Origin: Geodermatophilus dictyosporus
GTDB lineage: Bacteria; Actinomycetota; Actinomycetes; Mycobacteriales; Geodermatophilaceae
Direction: 5' to 3'
DNA length: 64,000 nucleotides
Assembly: GCF_900115505.1 (NCBI RefSeq)
Contig: NZ_FOWQ01000001.1
Location: 1 to 64,000, forward strand
Positions within the stretch are counted from its first letter, which is position 1. Every line of letters begins with the position of its first letter. The translations under genes and the position numbers were made by a program. The notes under the pieces are model-generated. The model searched no databases and was not told the origin of the DNA. It saw only the letters and a list, made by a program, of their open reading frames with translations. Positions 52,420 to 61,065 of this stretch are shown piece by piece.

Positions 52420-55284
52420 TCATTCCCGGTCCAGCGCGTCGGCGAGCAGCTCTGCCAGGTGCCGGCCGGGGCGGTCGGCGAGGTGGTCGAGCTGGGTGCG
52501 GCAGGAGAAGCCGTCGGCCAGGACGACGGCGTCCGGCCCGGCCCCGCGGACGGCCGGCAGCAGCTGCTGCTCGGCGATCGCCACCGACACGTCGTGGTGC
52601 CCGCGCTCGACGCCCCAGTTGCCGGCGAGCCCGCAGCAGCCGCCCAGCCGGGTGACCGTGGCGCCGGTGCTCGTGAGCAGCCGCTCGTCGGCCGCCCAGC
52701 CCATCACCGCGTGGTGGTGGCAGTGCGGCTGGGCGACCACCTCGACGCCGGCCAGCGACGGCGGCGTCCACCCCTCCGTCGCGGTGAGCAGCTCGGCCAG
52801 CGTCCGGGTGCCCGCGGCGACCCGCGCCGCCAGGCCCTCCCCACCCGCCCCGTCGACCAGGTCGACGGCGTCCCCGCGCAGCGCCGCGGTGCACGAGGGC
52901 TCCAGGCCCACGACCGGCACCCCGGCGTCGACCAGCGGCGCGAGCCGCCGCACCGTGTCGCCGAGCACCCGCCTGGCCGTGTCGAGCTGGCCGGTGGTGA
53001 TCCAGGTCAGCCCGCAGCAGGTGTCGTCGCCGGGCACCTGCACCGCGTAGCCGGCCGCCTCCAGCACCCGCACCGCCGCGTGCGCCACCTCCGGCGCGAA
53101 GTGGTCGGTGAAGGAGTCCACCCACAGCGCGACCGGGGTGCCATCGCCCGGCCGGGGGGTGAACTCCTGGCGGAAGGTGCGCCGCGCGAAGGCCGGCAGG
53201 TCGCGCCGCTGGTCGACCCCGGCGCTCCAGCGGGCCAGCCGGCCGCCGAGACGCGAGCGGGTCACCGCGTTGACCAGCCGGGGCGCCCGGGCGGCGAGGT
53301 CGGCCCACATCGGCAGCCGGCCGAGCAGGTAGTGCGAGCGCGGGCGCAGCCGCCCCCGGTAGCTCTGGTGCAGCACCTCGGCCTTGTAGGAGGCCATGTC
53401 CACGCCGGTGGGGCAGTCGCGCGAACAGCCCTTGCACGACAGGCAGAGGTCCAGCGCGGCGTGGACCTCCGGTGAGCGCCAGTCCCGCACCGGGCCGCCG
53501 GGCGCCAGCATCTCCTGCAGGACCCGCGCCCGGCCGCGGGTGGAGTCCTTCTCCTCGCGGGTGGCCGGGAACGACGGGCACATCACCGCCACGCCCGAGG
53601 GGTCGGCCCGGCACTTGCCGACGCCGGTGCAGCGGTGCACCGCGTTGGACAGGTCGCCGCCGTCGTGCGGGTAGGCCAGCGCGAGGCCCTGCCGGTGCCG
53701 GGGCGCGGCGGCCACCCGGATGTCGTCGTCGAGCCGGGCGGGGCGCACCAGCACGCCGGGGTTGAGCACGTCGTCGGGGTCGAACAGCGCCTTGACCCGG
53801 GCGAACAGGTCGAGCGCGGCGGGGGAGTACATGGTGCCGAGCAGCTCGCTGCGGGCCCGGCCGTCGCCGTGCTCGCCCGACACCGACCCGCCGTAGCGGG
53901 CCACCAGCCGGGCGGCGTCCTGCACGAACGCCCGGTAGGCCGCGCGCCCGCGGTCGGGCTCGCGGCCGAAGGGGAAGTCGATGCGCACGTGCACGCAGCC
54001 GTCGCCGAAGTGCCCGTAGGGGACGCCCTGCAGCCCGTGCTGCGCCAGCAGCGCCTCGAACTCCCGCAGGTAGCCGCCCAGCGAGGTCACCGGCACCGCG
54101 GCGTCCTCCCAGCCGGCGTGTGCGGGCCGCCCGTCGGAGGTGCGCGCGGCCAGCCCCGCGCCGTCCTCCCGGATCCGCCAGATCGCCGCCGCCTGTGCCA
54201 CGTCGGTGACGACCATCGTGTCCACCGCGCCGGCGTCGGCCAGCACCCCGGCGGCCTTGGCCTCCACCTCGGCGACGCTGTCGCCGGTCAGCTCCACGAT
54301 CAGCCAGCCCGCGCCGCGCGGCAGGTCGGGGACGACGGCGGCCGGCACGTCGCGCAGCCGCTGCACGATCCGCTCGTCGAGGCCCTCGACGGCGGTCGGC
54401 CCGTGCCGCAGCAGCCCCGGCGTCGCGTCGGCGGCGTCGGCCATCGAGGGGTACCCGAGCACGACCAGCCCGCGGGCCGGCGCGTCGGCGACCAGCGTCA
54501 CGGTGGCGCCGAGGACGACCGCCAGCGTGCCCTCGGTGCCCACCAGTGCGCGGGCCACGTCGAAGCCGTGCTCGGGCAGCAGGTGCTCCAGCGAGTAGCC
54601 CGACACCTGGCGGCCGAAGCGGCCGAGCTCCGTGCGGATGGTCGCGAGCTCGCGCGCGACCAGCGCCTGCAGCTCGTCGAGGCCGCCCGGTGCCGACCCG
54701 GAGGCCAGCCGCAGCCGCTGCCCGGTGCCGGTGACGACGTCGAGGCCGGCCACGTTGTCCGACGTCCGGCCGTAGCCCAGCGCCCGGGAGCCGCAGGCGT
54801 TGTTGCCGATCATCCCGCCGACGGTGCAGCGGTTGCTGGTGCTCGGGTCGGGGCCGAAGCGCAGGCCGTGCGGGCGGGCGGCGGTCTGCAGCGCGGCCTG
54901 CACGACGCCGGGGTCGACGACGGCGGTGCGCGCCTCGGTGTCGATCGCGTGCACCCGGTGCAGGTACCGGCTGGTGTCGACGACGACGCCGGTGCCCACC
55001 GCGTTGCCGGCGATGGAGGTGCCCGCCCCGCGCATGGTCAGCGGGACGCCGAGGTCGCGGCACACCTCGAGCGCGGCGACCACCTCGTCGGCGTGCCGCG
55101 GCCGGACGACGGCGCGCGGCAGCACCCGGTACAGCGAGCCGTCGGAGGAGTAGAGCGCCCGGGCCAGGCCGGAGTCGTCGACGTCCCCGATGCCGGCCCG
55201 GCGGAGTGCGGCGGTGACCTCGGCGGTGTCCTCGGCGGTGTCCTGGGCGGTGTCCTGGGGGCTCCGGGTGTCGGCGGTGCTCAC
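52420..55284 (-). CDS. FAD-linked oxidase fused to Fe-S/CCG domains (D-lactate or glycolate dehydrogenase-like)
   Basis: A 954-residue fusion. Residues about 30-500 are an FAD_binding_4 oxidase (VPLTMRGAGTSIAGNAVGTG; TVGGMIGNNACGSRALGYGR; GEHGDGRARSELLG). About 520-640 bind two 4Fe-4S clusters (CTGVGKCRADPSGVAVMCPSF; CLSCKGCSRDCPTGVD). The rest has CCG domains (CCGLTWITTGQ; CCGLAGNWG). Such proteins oxidise D-lactate, glycolate or D-2-hydroxyglutarate and pass electrons to quinone. GTG/ATG 55284 is in front of an N-terminal QDTAQDTAEDTAEVTA repeat, so the exact start is unsure. Confidence 0.9.
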   Translation of the reverse strand: MSTADTRSPQDTAQDTAEDTAEVTAALRRAGIGDVDDSGLARALYSSDGSLYRVLPRAVVRPRHADEVVAALEVCRDLGVPLTMRGAGTSIAGNAVGTGVVVDTSRYLHRVHAIDTEARTAVVDPGVVQAALQTAARPHGLRFGPDPSTSNRCTVGGMIGNNACGSRALGYGRTSDNVAGLDVVTGTGQRLRLASGSAPGGLDELQALVARELATIRTELGRFGRQVSGYSLEHLLPEHGFDVARALVGTEGTLAVVLGATVTLVADAPARGLVVLGYPSMADAADATPGLLRHGPTAVEGLDERIVQRLRDVPAAVVPDLPRGAGWLIVELTGDSVAEVEAKAAGVLADAGAVDTMVVTDVAQAAAIWRIREDGAGLAARTSDGRPAHAGWEDAAVPVTSLGGYLREFEALLAQHGLQGVPYGHFGDGCVHVRIDFPFGREPDRGRAAYRAFVQDAARLVARYGGSVSGEHGDGRARSELLGTMYSPAALDLFARVKALFDPDDVLNPGVLVRPARLDDDIRVAAAPRHRQGLALAYPHDGGDLSNAVHRCTGVGKCRADPSGVAVMCPSFPATREEKDSTRGRARVLQEMLAPGGPVRDWRSPEVHAALDLCLSCKGCSRDCPTGVDMASYKAEVLHQSYRGRLRPRSHYLLGRLPMWADLAARAPRLVNAVTRSRLGGRLARWSAGVDQRRDLPAFARRTFRQEFTPRPGDGTPVALWVDSFTDHFAPEVAHAAVRVLEAAGYAVQVPGDDTCCGLTWITTGQLDTARRVLGDTVRRLAPLVDAGVPVVGLEPSCTAALRGDAVDLVDGAGGEGLAARVAAGTRTLAELLTATEGWTPPSLAGVEVVAQPHCHHHAVMGWAADERLLTSTGATVTRLGGCCGLAGNWGVERGHHDVSVAIAEQQLLPAVRGAGPDAVVLADGFSCRTQLDHLADRPGRHLAELLADALDRE
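55209..55256 (-). repeat. 12-bp tandem repeat at the start of the FAD/Fe-S gene
   Basis: Four units of GGCGGTGTCCTC/G on the plus strand (the first with one mismatch) encode DTAQ/DTAE steps on the minus strand in the N-terminal tail. Confidence 0.85.
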
Positions 55285-55337
55285 CCGGCCAGTGTCCCCG
55301 GTGCCGCCCGCGGGGGAGGCGGCACCGGGGGAGTGAC

Positions 55338-55742
55338 TCAGCTCTCGGTGGGCGGCTCGTCCTTCCCGGACTCCTCCGCCTCGTCGGCCTCCTCCTTGGT
55401 GCGGTGCACCGCGCCGTCGGCGTGCTCCGGGGGGCCGTAGACGGTGTAGAGCACCAGCGGCAGCTGGCCGGTGTTGAGGAAGTTGTGCTTCGTCCCGGCC
55501 GGGACGACGACGAGGTCGCCCTGCGCCACCTTCCTGGTGGCCCCGCCGACCTTCGCCTCACCGACGCCGCTGACGAAGGTGAGGATCTGGTCGATGTCCT
55601 CGTGGACCTCCTCGCCGATCTCCCCACCCGGCGGGATGGTCATGATCACCAGCTGGGTGTTCTTCCCGGTCCACAGGACGCGGCGGAAGTCGGGGCTCTC
55701 CTCCGCGGTCGTGGCGATGGTGAAGTGGATGACGGACGCCAT
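55338..55742 (-). CDS. Cupin-domain protein
   Basis: The 134-residue protein has a single cupin barrel (PGGEIGEEVHEDIDQILTFVSG; VPAGTKHNFLNTG) with His and Glu metal ligands, and a charged C-terminal tail (HRTKEEADEAEESGKDEPP). It may bind a sugar or small molecule, or act as an isomerase or dioxygenase; unknown. GGGAGGAG before ATG 55742. Confidence 0.85.
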   Translation of the reverse strand: MASVIHFTIATTAEESPDFRRVLWTGKNTQLVIMTIPPGGEIGEEVHEDIDQILTFVSGVGEAKVGGATRKVAQGDLVVVPAGTKHNFLNTGQLPLVLYTVYGPPEHADGAVHRTKEEADEAEESGKDEPPTES

Positions 55743-55893
55743 CGGCGCTGCTCCTCCCTGGTCGCTCGGCACCCGGTCGGTGCCCTCTCGCCGGTCCTCC
55801 TGCCCGCGACCCGTCCCCGCCATGCGCCGACCCCTCCACGCCCGGCGGAGGTGGATCGGCGCGCCGGGTCCTGCTACGGTCGCCGCACCGTCA

Positions 55894-55914
55894 GTTCGAG
55901 AGTCGAACCGACTC
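55894..55914. promoter_or_regulatory. Two overlapping palindromes upstream of an MFS gene
   Basis: GTTCGA-GAG-TCGAAC (55894-55908) and GAGTCG-AAC-CGACTC (55900-55914) are each perfect inverted repeats and share nine bases. They lie just before the ribosome-binding site of the MFS gene at 55933; a TetR gene lies on the other side of that transporter. Confidence 0.6.
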
Positions 55915-55932
55915 GACCGGCAGGAGGCGCCG

Positions 55933-57357
55933 GTGACCCGGACCGCCCCGAGCACCCCGGCAGCACCCACGTCGACGGCGGCCGCGCCGCGCGCCGTGCA
56001 GCGCCGCACGCTCGCCGTCGTCGCCGCCAGCACGCTGGTGGTGCTCGCGGCCTTCGTCACCCCGCTCGCCACCGCCGTCGCCACCGCCCGCGACCTCGGC
56101 GCCGGGCCCGGCGGGCAGGCCTGGCTGCTGTCGGCGATGAGCGTCGGGCTGGCCGCCGCGCTGCTGGTGGCCGGCGCCGGTGCCGACGACGTCGGCCGCC
56201 GCCGCGTGTTCACCGCCGGGCTGGTGCTGCTGGCCGCGGGCGCGGCGCTGACCGCCGCCGCCGGGTCCACCGGCGTCTTCGTCGCCGGCCGGCTGGTACA
56301 GGGCGTCGGCGGCGCGGCGGTGCTGGCCTGCTCGCTCGGCCTGCTGGCGCAGGTGTTCCCGCTCGGCCCGCCGCGGGCGCGCGCGGCGGCCGTGTGGGGC
56401 GCCAGCCTCGGCGCGGGCACCGGCGTCGGCGGGCTCGCCGCGGTGGTCCTCGACGGCGACACCGGCTGGCGGGCCACCCACGCGGTCACCGCCGCCCTCA
56501 CCCTCGTCCTGGCGCTGGCCGCGCGGCTGCTGCTGCCGGAGTCGCCGCGCCCGCGCCGGCCGCGGGTGGACGTCGCCGGCCCGGTGCTGCTGGTGTCCGC
56601 GGTGTGCTGCCTGCTGGTGGGCCTGGTGGCGCCCCGCACCGGCGCGGGGACGGCGACCGCGGTGGCGCTGCTGGCCGCCGGCGTGCTGCTCGCCGCCGGG
56701 TTCGTGCTGGCCGAGGCGCGGGTCCGGGCGCCGATGGTCGACCTCGCGCTCTTCCGCGTCCGCGGCTTCGTCGCGGCCAACGTCGGGGCGCTGGTGACCG
56801 GCGCGGCCACGGTCGGGCTGATGTCCTACCTGGCCACCGTGCTGCAGCGCGGGCTGGGGGAGAGCCTGCTGGCCACGACGGTGCCGGTGGTCGTCTGGTC
56901 GGCGGTCGCCACCGCCACCTCCTGGGGGCTGCGGTGGGTGCCCGCCGTCGACGGGCGGCTGCTGCTGGCCGCCGGCCTGGCGGTGTCGGCGGCCGGGCTG
57001 GCCGCGCTCGCCGTCCTCGACGTCGGCGACCGGGGCACCGCGGTGCTGCCCGGCCTGGTCGTCCTGGGCGTCGGCTACGGCGCGGCCAACGCGGCGCTGG
57101 GCCGGGAGGCGGTCGCGCACGTGCCCGCCGAGCGCGCGGCCATGGGCGGCGGGGCCAACAACACCGCCCGCTACCTGGGCGCCGCGGTCGGGGCCACCCT
57201 GGTGGTGCTGCTGGTCACCGCCGCGGCACCGGCCGGCGCGAGCGCGGCCGGCGCGCTGCTCGACGGCTGGGACGCCGCGGCGCTGGCCGCGGCCGGGCTG
57301 AGCGCCGCGGGGGCGCTGGCGGTGCTGGCGCTGCGGCCGGCCCGGCGGGCCGGCTGA
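55933..57357 (+). CDS. MFS transporter, EmrB/QacA (DHA2)-like drug efflux type
   Basis: The 474-residue protein has about fourteen helices. VVAASTLVVLAAFVTPLATA, GADDVGRRRVFTAGLVLLAA (motif A) and VAGRLVQGVGGAAVLACSLGL are typical; PMVDLALFRVRGFVAANVGA marks the DHA2 half-domain border. It probably expels hydrophobic compounds. AGGAGG five bases before GTG 55933 fixes the start. The convergent TetR gene ending at 57367 probably controls it. Confidence 0.88.
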   Translation: MTRTAPSTPAAPTSTAAAPRAVQRRTLAVVAASTLVVLAAFVTPLATAVATARDLGAGPGGQAWLLSAMSVGLAAALLVAGAGADDVGRRRVFTAGLVLLAAGAALTAAAGSTGVFVAGRLVQGVGGAAVLACSLGLLAQVFPLGPPRARAAAVWGASLGAGTGVGGLAAVVLDGDTGWRATHAVTAALTLVLALAARLLLPESPRPRRPRVDVAGPVLLVSAVCCLLVGLVAPRTGAGTATAVALLAAGVLLAAGFVLAEARVRAPMVDLALFRVRGFVAANVGALVTGAATVGLMSYLATVLQRGLGESLLATTVPVVVWSAVATATSWGLRWVPAVDGRLLLAAGLAVSAAGLAALAVLDVGDRGTAVLPGLVVLGVGYGAANAALGREAVAHVPAERAAMGGGANNTARYLGAAVGATLVVLLVTAAAPAGASAAGALLDGWDAAALAAAGLSAAGALAVLALRPARRAG

Positions 57358-57366
57358 CCCGCCGGC

Positions 57367-57996
57367 TCAGGAGCGGCGGGCGACCAGCTGGACGAGCACC
57401 TCGGTGGCGACGTCGGTGTCGTCGGCCAGGGAGGTGACCTCGCCGCGCTCGACGCGGGCGAGCATCAGCTCGTTGAGCCCGCCCACGGCGGCGAGCACCA
57501 GGGCCCGGTCCACCGGGCGCACCTCGTCGGGGTGCCGCCCGGCCAGCTCCGCGGCCACCCCGCAGAGCAGCTCGACGTAGCGGTCGATCACCCGGCGCCG
57601 CAGGGTGAGGGCCGGGCGGCCGGCGGCCTGCACCTCGACGAGGGAGGCCCAGGCCACCTCGGGGTTGGCGGCCAGCAGCTCCACGTAGGCCCGCACCGCC
57701 GTGCGCAGCCGGTCGCGCCAGGGCAGGCCCGCGGCCGCGGCGTCCTCCTGCGCGGCGCGGACGGCGGCCAGCATCTTCTCCGAGGCGCGGGTGTAGAGCT
57801 CCAGGAGGCAGTGCTCCTTGTCCCGGAAGTGCGTGTAGACGACGGTCTTGGACACCCGGCCGGCGCGGGCGATGTCGGAGATCGTCGTGGCGCGGTAGCC
57901 CTTGCGCGCCATGCACGAGGCCAGCGCGAGGAGGATGCGCACCCGCCGGGCGGCGTCCTCCTCGGTCACGTCCTCGGGCACGACCAGGGCGCTCAC
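57367..57996 (-). CDS. TetR-family regulator
   Basis: A 209-residue regulator with the helix-turn-helix ASCMARKGYRATTISDIARA followed by GRVSKTVVYTHFRDKEHCLLE (about 24-65) and a variable helical core. It lies between two MFS genes, convergent with the one at 55933 and divergent from the one at 58120. It likely regulates one or both; the palindrome at 55894 is the obvious candidate site, but none is clear on the 58120 side. GTG 57996 is the start; an upstream frame is noise. Confidence 0.9.
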   Translation of the reverse strand: MSALVVPEDVTEEDAARRVRILLALASCMARKGYRATTISDIARAGRVSKTVVYTHFRDKEHCLLELYTRASEKMLAAVRAAQEDAAAAGLPWRDRLRTAVRAYVELLAANPEVAWASLVEVQAAGRPALTLRRRVIDRYVELLCGVAAELAGRHPDEVRPVDRALVLAAVGGLNELMLARVERGEVTSLADDTDVATEVLVQLVARRS

Positions 57997-58119
57997 CTGG
58001 ACGATCGTAGGCGCAGGCGGGGTGCGCACCGCCCCGGGACACCCGATCCCGGCGGCCCGGTGAGCGGGCTCACCGGCGGTCCGGGAACAAACCGCCGGGC
58101 CGGAGCTGTCGCTACCTGG

Positions 58120-59454
58120 GTGACCCCCACGACGCCCGTCCGCGCCTCCGCGCGCGCCTACGCCGTCTGGCTCACCGCGCTGGCCGCCTACGCCGTCGCC
58201 GTGTTCCAGCGCGCCTCGCTCGGCGTGACGGGCGTCGAGGCGCAGGAGCGCTTCTCGGCCGGGGCGTCGGCGGTCTCGCTGTTCCTGGTGCTGCAGCTGG
58301 CCGTGTACGCCGGGCTGCAGGTGCCGGTCGGTGTGGCGCTGGACCGGTTCGGCTCCCGCCGGCTGGTCCTCGTGGGCGCGCTGACCATGGCCGCCGGGCA
58401 GCTGGTGCTCGCGCTGGCCACCGACGTGCCCACCGCCGTGGCCGCGCGGGTCCTCGTCGGCGCCGGCGACGCGATGACCTTCATCAGCGTGCTGCGGGTG
58501 ATCGGCTTCTGGTTCCCCGGGCCCACCGTCCCGCTCGTCACCCAGCTCACCGGCATCCTGGGCCAGGTCGGGCAGATCGCGGCCGCCTACCCGCTGGTCG
58601 CGCTGCTGCACGGCGCGGGCTGGCGCAGCACCTTCCTCGGCGCCGCGGCGGTGGGCGTGCTCGCCGCCGTCCTGGTGCTCGTCGCGCTGCGCGACGCGCC
58701 GCCGGGCACGCGGACCACCCGCCCCGCCGGGCTGGCCGAGGTCCGCCGCAGCCTGGCGCTCACCTGGCGCGAGCCGGGCACCCGCATCGGCCTCTACACC
58801 CACCTGGTCACCCAGTTCTCCGGCACCGTGTTCGCGCTGCTGTGGGGCTACCCCTTCCTGGTGGTCGGCCAGGGCCTGGCGCCGGGGACGGCGGCGGGCC
58901 TGCTGACCCTGCTGGTGGTCGTCGGCATGGGCGTGGGCCCGCTGCTCGGCCGGCTGTGCGGGCGCTGGCCGCTGCGCCGCTCGGTGCTGGTGCTGGGCAT
59001 CCTCGCCGCCACGGTGACCGTGTGGACCGTCGTGCTGCTGTGGCCCGGGCGGGCGCCGGTGTGGCTGCTCGTCGTGCTGGTGCTGGTGCTGGGCACCAAC
59101 GGCCCGGGCTCGATGATCGGCTTCGACTTCGCCCGCACCTGGAACCCGGCCGAGCGGCAGGGCAGCGCCAGCGGCGTGGTCAACGTCGGTGGCTTCGTCG
59201 CCTCGCTGCTGACCGTCCTGGCCATCGGCGCGGTGCTCGACCTCCTCACGCCCGGGGCCTCCACCGCCTACGACCTCGGCGCCTTCCGGGCCGCGTTCGC
59301 CGTCCAGTACGTGTTCTGGGCGGTCGGGCTGGTGGGCCTGCTGCGCCACCGGCGGGCGCTGCGGGCGCGGCTGGCCCGCGACGGTGTCGTCCTCGCGCCG
59401 CTGCACGTGGCCGTCGGCGCCCGCCTGCGCGGGGGGTCGGCCTACCGGGGCTGA
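58120..59454 (+). CDS. MFS transporter
   Basis: A 444-residue protein with about twelve helices. YAVAVFQRASLGVTGVEAQERF at the N-terminus, GVALDRFGSRRLVLVGAL (motif A) and LTGILGQVGQIAAAYPLVALL belong to a soil-actinobacterial MFS group. NGPGSMIGFDFARTWNPAER is conserved in it. Substrate unknown. GTG 58120 lacks a Shine-Dalgarno. Confidence 0.87.
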   Translation: MTPTTPVRASARAYAVWLTALAAYAVAVFQRASLGVTGVEAQERFSAGASAVSLFLVLQLAVYAGLQVPVGVALDRFGSRRLVLVGALTMAAGQLVLALATDVPTAVAARVLVGAGDAMTFISVLRVIGFWFPGPTVPLVTQLTGILGQVGQIAAAYPLVALLHGAGWRSTFLGAAAVGVLAAVLVLVALRDAPPGTRTTRPAGLAEVRRSLALTWREPGTRIGLYTHLVTQFSGTVFALLWGYPFLVVGQGLAPGTAAGLLTLLVVVGMGVGPLLGRLCGRWPLRRSVLVLGILAATVTVWTVVLLWPGRAPVWLLVVLVLVLGTNGPGSMIGFDFARTWNPAERQGSASGVVNVGGFVASLLTVLAIGAVLDLLTPGASTAYDLGAFRAAFAVQYVFWAVGLVGLLRHRRALRARLARDGVVLAPLHVAVGARLRGGSAYRG

Positions 59455-59503
59455 CCCGGGCCGGGGTCGCGCGGGCGGCCCGCCCTCGGCACGATCACGC
59501 GAC

Positions 59504-61048
59504 ATGGACGTGGTGGTCGGGCTGGACTCCGGGACGACGGCCACCAAGGCGGTCACCGCCGGCGTGGACGGCCGGGTCCGCGACCTGGTCAGCGTCGCCT
59601 ACCCGCTGTCGGTGCCCGCGCCCGGCCGCGCCGAGCTCGACGCGCAGCGCCTGGCCGACGCCGCCGTCGAGGCGCTGGGCGCGGTGACGGCCCGCGCCCG
59701 CGACCGCGGCGACCGGGTCCGCGGCGTCTGCCTGTCGGCCGCGATGCACGGCCTGGTCCCCATGGACGACGACGGCCGGGCGCTGGGTCCGCTGGTGACC
59801 TGGGCCGACGACCGCGCCGCCGGGTTCGCCGAGGCGCTGCGCGCCGACGGCCGGGCCGGGGGGCTGCACGCCCGCACCGGCACGCCGGTGCACCCGATGT
59901 CGCCGCTGCTCAAGCTCGCCGCGCTCCGCGCCGACGACCCCGACCGGCTGGCCGCGGTGCCCCGCTGGGGCGGGGTCAAGGAGCTCGTCGTCTCGGCGCT
60001 GCGCGGCGGGCCGCAGGTGCTCGACCGCTCCTGCGCGTCGGCCACCGGCCTCTACGGCATCGCCGCGGGCGCCTGGGACACCGAGGCGCTCGAGGTCGCC
60101 GGCGTCCGCGCCGGCCAGCTCGGCGAGGTGCTCCCCACCACGGCGGTGCTGCGGGGGCTGCGTCCCGGCGTGGCCGCCACGACCGGCCTGCCCGCGGACA
60201 CCCCGCTGGTGCTCGGCGCCTCCGACGGCGTGCTGGCCAACCTCGGCATCGGCGCGGTCCGCCCCGAGGTCGCCGCGGTGTCCCTCGGCACCAGCGGCGC
60301 CATGCGGGTCGTCGTCCCCTCGCCCACGGTCGACCCCGCGCACCGGCTGTTCTGCTACGCCCTCACCGACGACCACTGGGTGGTGGGCGGCGCGGTCAAC
60401 AACGGCGGCTCGGTGGTGCGCTGGGCGTCGCAGGCGCTCGCCTCGGGGGACGAGGTCACGGGGGAGGACGCCGACGCGCTCGACGCCCGGCTGCTCGAGG
60501 AGGCCGCGGGCGTGCCGGCCGGCAGCGACGGGCTGCTGTGCCTGCCCTACCTGCTCGGCGAGCGCGCGCCGTGGTGGCGCTCGGGGCTGCGCGGCGCCTA
60601 CGTCGGGCTGCGCCGCGAGCACCGCCGTCCGCACCTGGTCCGGGCCGCCGTCGAGGGGGTGTGCCAGCAGCTGGCACTGGTCCGCGACGCGTTCTCGGCC
60701 ACCGGCCTGCCGGTCCGGGAGGTGCGCGCCACCGGCGGCGCGGTGGCCTCGTCGCTGTGGGTGCGGACCCTCGCCGCGGCCCTCGACCTGCCGGTGCGGG
60801 TGGCCGACTCGCCCGAGGGCACGGGCCTGGGCGCCTGCCTGCTCGGGCTGCACGCGCTGGGGTCGCTGCCCGACCTCGACGCTGCCACCGCCCTGGTCGG
60901 CGTCTCCGACCCCGTCGAGCCCGACCCGGCCGCCGCCGGCCTGTACGCGCGGCTGCGCCCGCTGCTCGAGCAGTCCACGCAGGCGCTGACCGGCGTGCTC
61001 ACCACCCTCGACGCCCTCGACGACAGCCCGTCCCACAGTCCCGCCTGA
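59504..61048 (+). CDS. gntK: Gluconokinase (FGGY family)
   Basis: The 514-residue FGGY sugar kinase opens with VVVGLDSGTTATKAV (phosphate 1), has SAAMHGLVPMDDDGRAL, SLGTSGAMRVV (phosphate 2), VGGAVNNGGSVVRW, and ATGGAVASSLWVRTLAAALD near the end. The next gene, 18 bases on, is a GntP gluconate permease, so gluconate is the probable substrate (xylulose or glycerol are alternatives by family). It would make 6-phosphogluconate for the pentose phosphate pathway. Confidence 0.9.
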   Translation: MDVVVGLDSGTTATKAVTAGVDGRVRDLVSVAYPLSVPAPGRAELDAQRLADAAVEALGAVTARARDRGDRVRGVCLSAAMHGLVPMDDDGRALGPLVTWADDRAAGFAEALRADGRAGGLHARTGTPVHPMSPLLKLAALRADDPDRLAAVPRWGGVKELVVSALRGGPQVLDRSCASATGLYGIAAGAWDTEALEVAGVRAGQLGEVLPTTAVLRGLRPGVAATTGLPADTPLVLGASDGVLANLGIGAVRPEVAAVSLGTSGAMRVVVPSPTVDPAHRLFCYALTDDHWVVGGAVNNGGSVVRWASQALASGDEVTGEDADALDARLLEEAAGVPAGSDGLLCLPYLLGERAPWWRSGLRGAYVGLRREHRRPHLVRAAVEGVCQQLALVRDAFSATGLPVREVRATGGAVASSLWVRTLAAALDLPVRVADSPEGTGLGACLLGLHALGSLPDLDAATALVGVSDPVEPDPAAAGLYARLRPLLEQSTQALTGVLTTLDALDDSPSHSPA

Positions 61049-61065
61049 CCCCTGGAGGAACCCCC

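Noticed and set aside
52388-55627. 1079-residue minus-strand open frame overlapping the FAD/Fe-S gene
   Set aside because: Same strand but another frame of the FAD/Fe-S gene; Arg/Ala/Pro noise.
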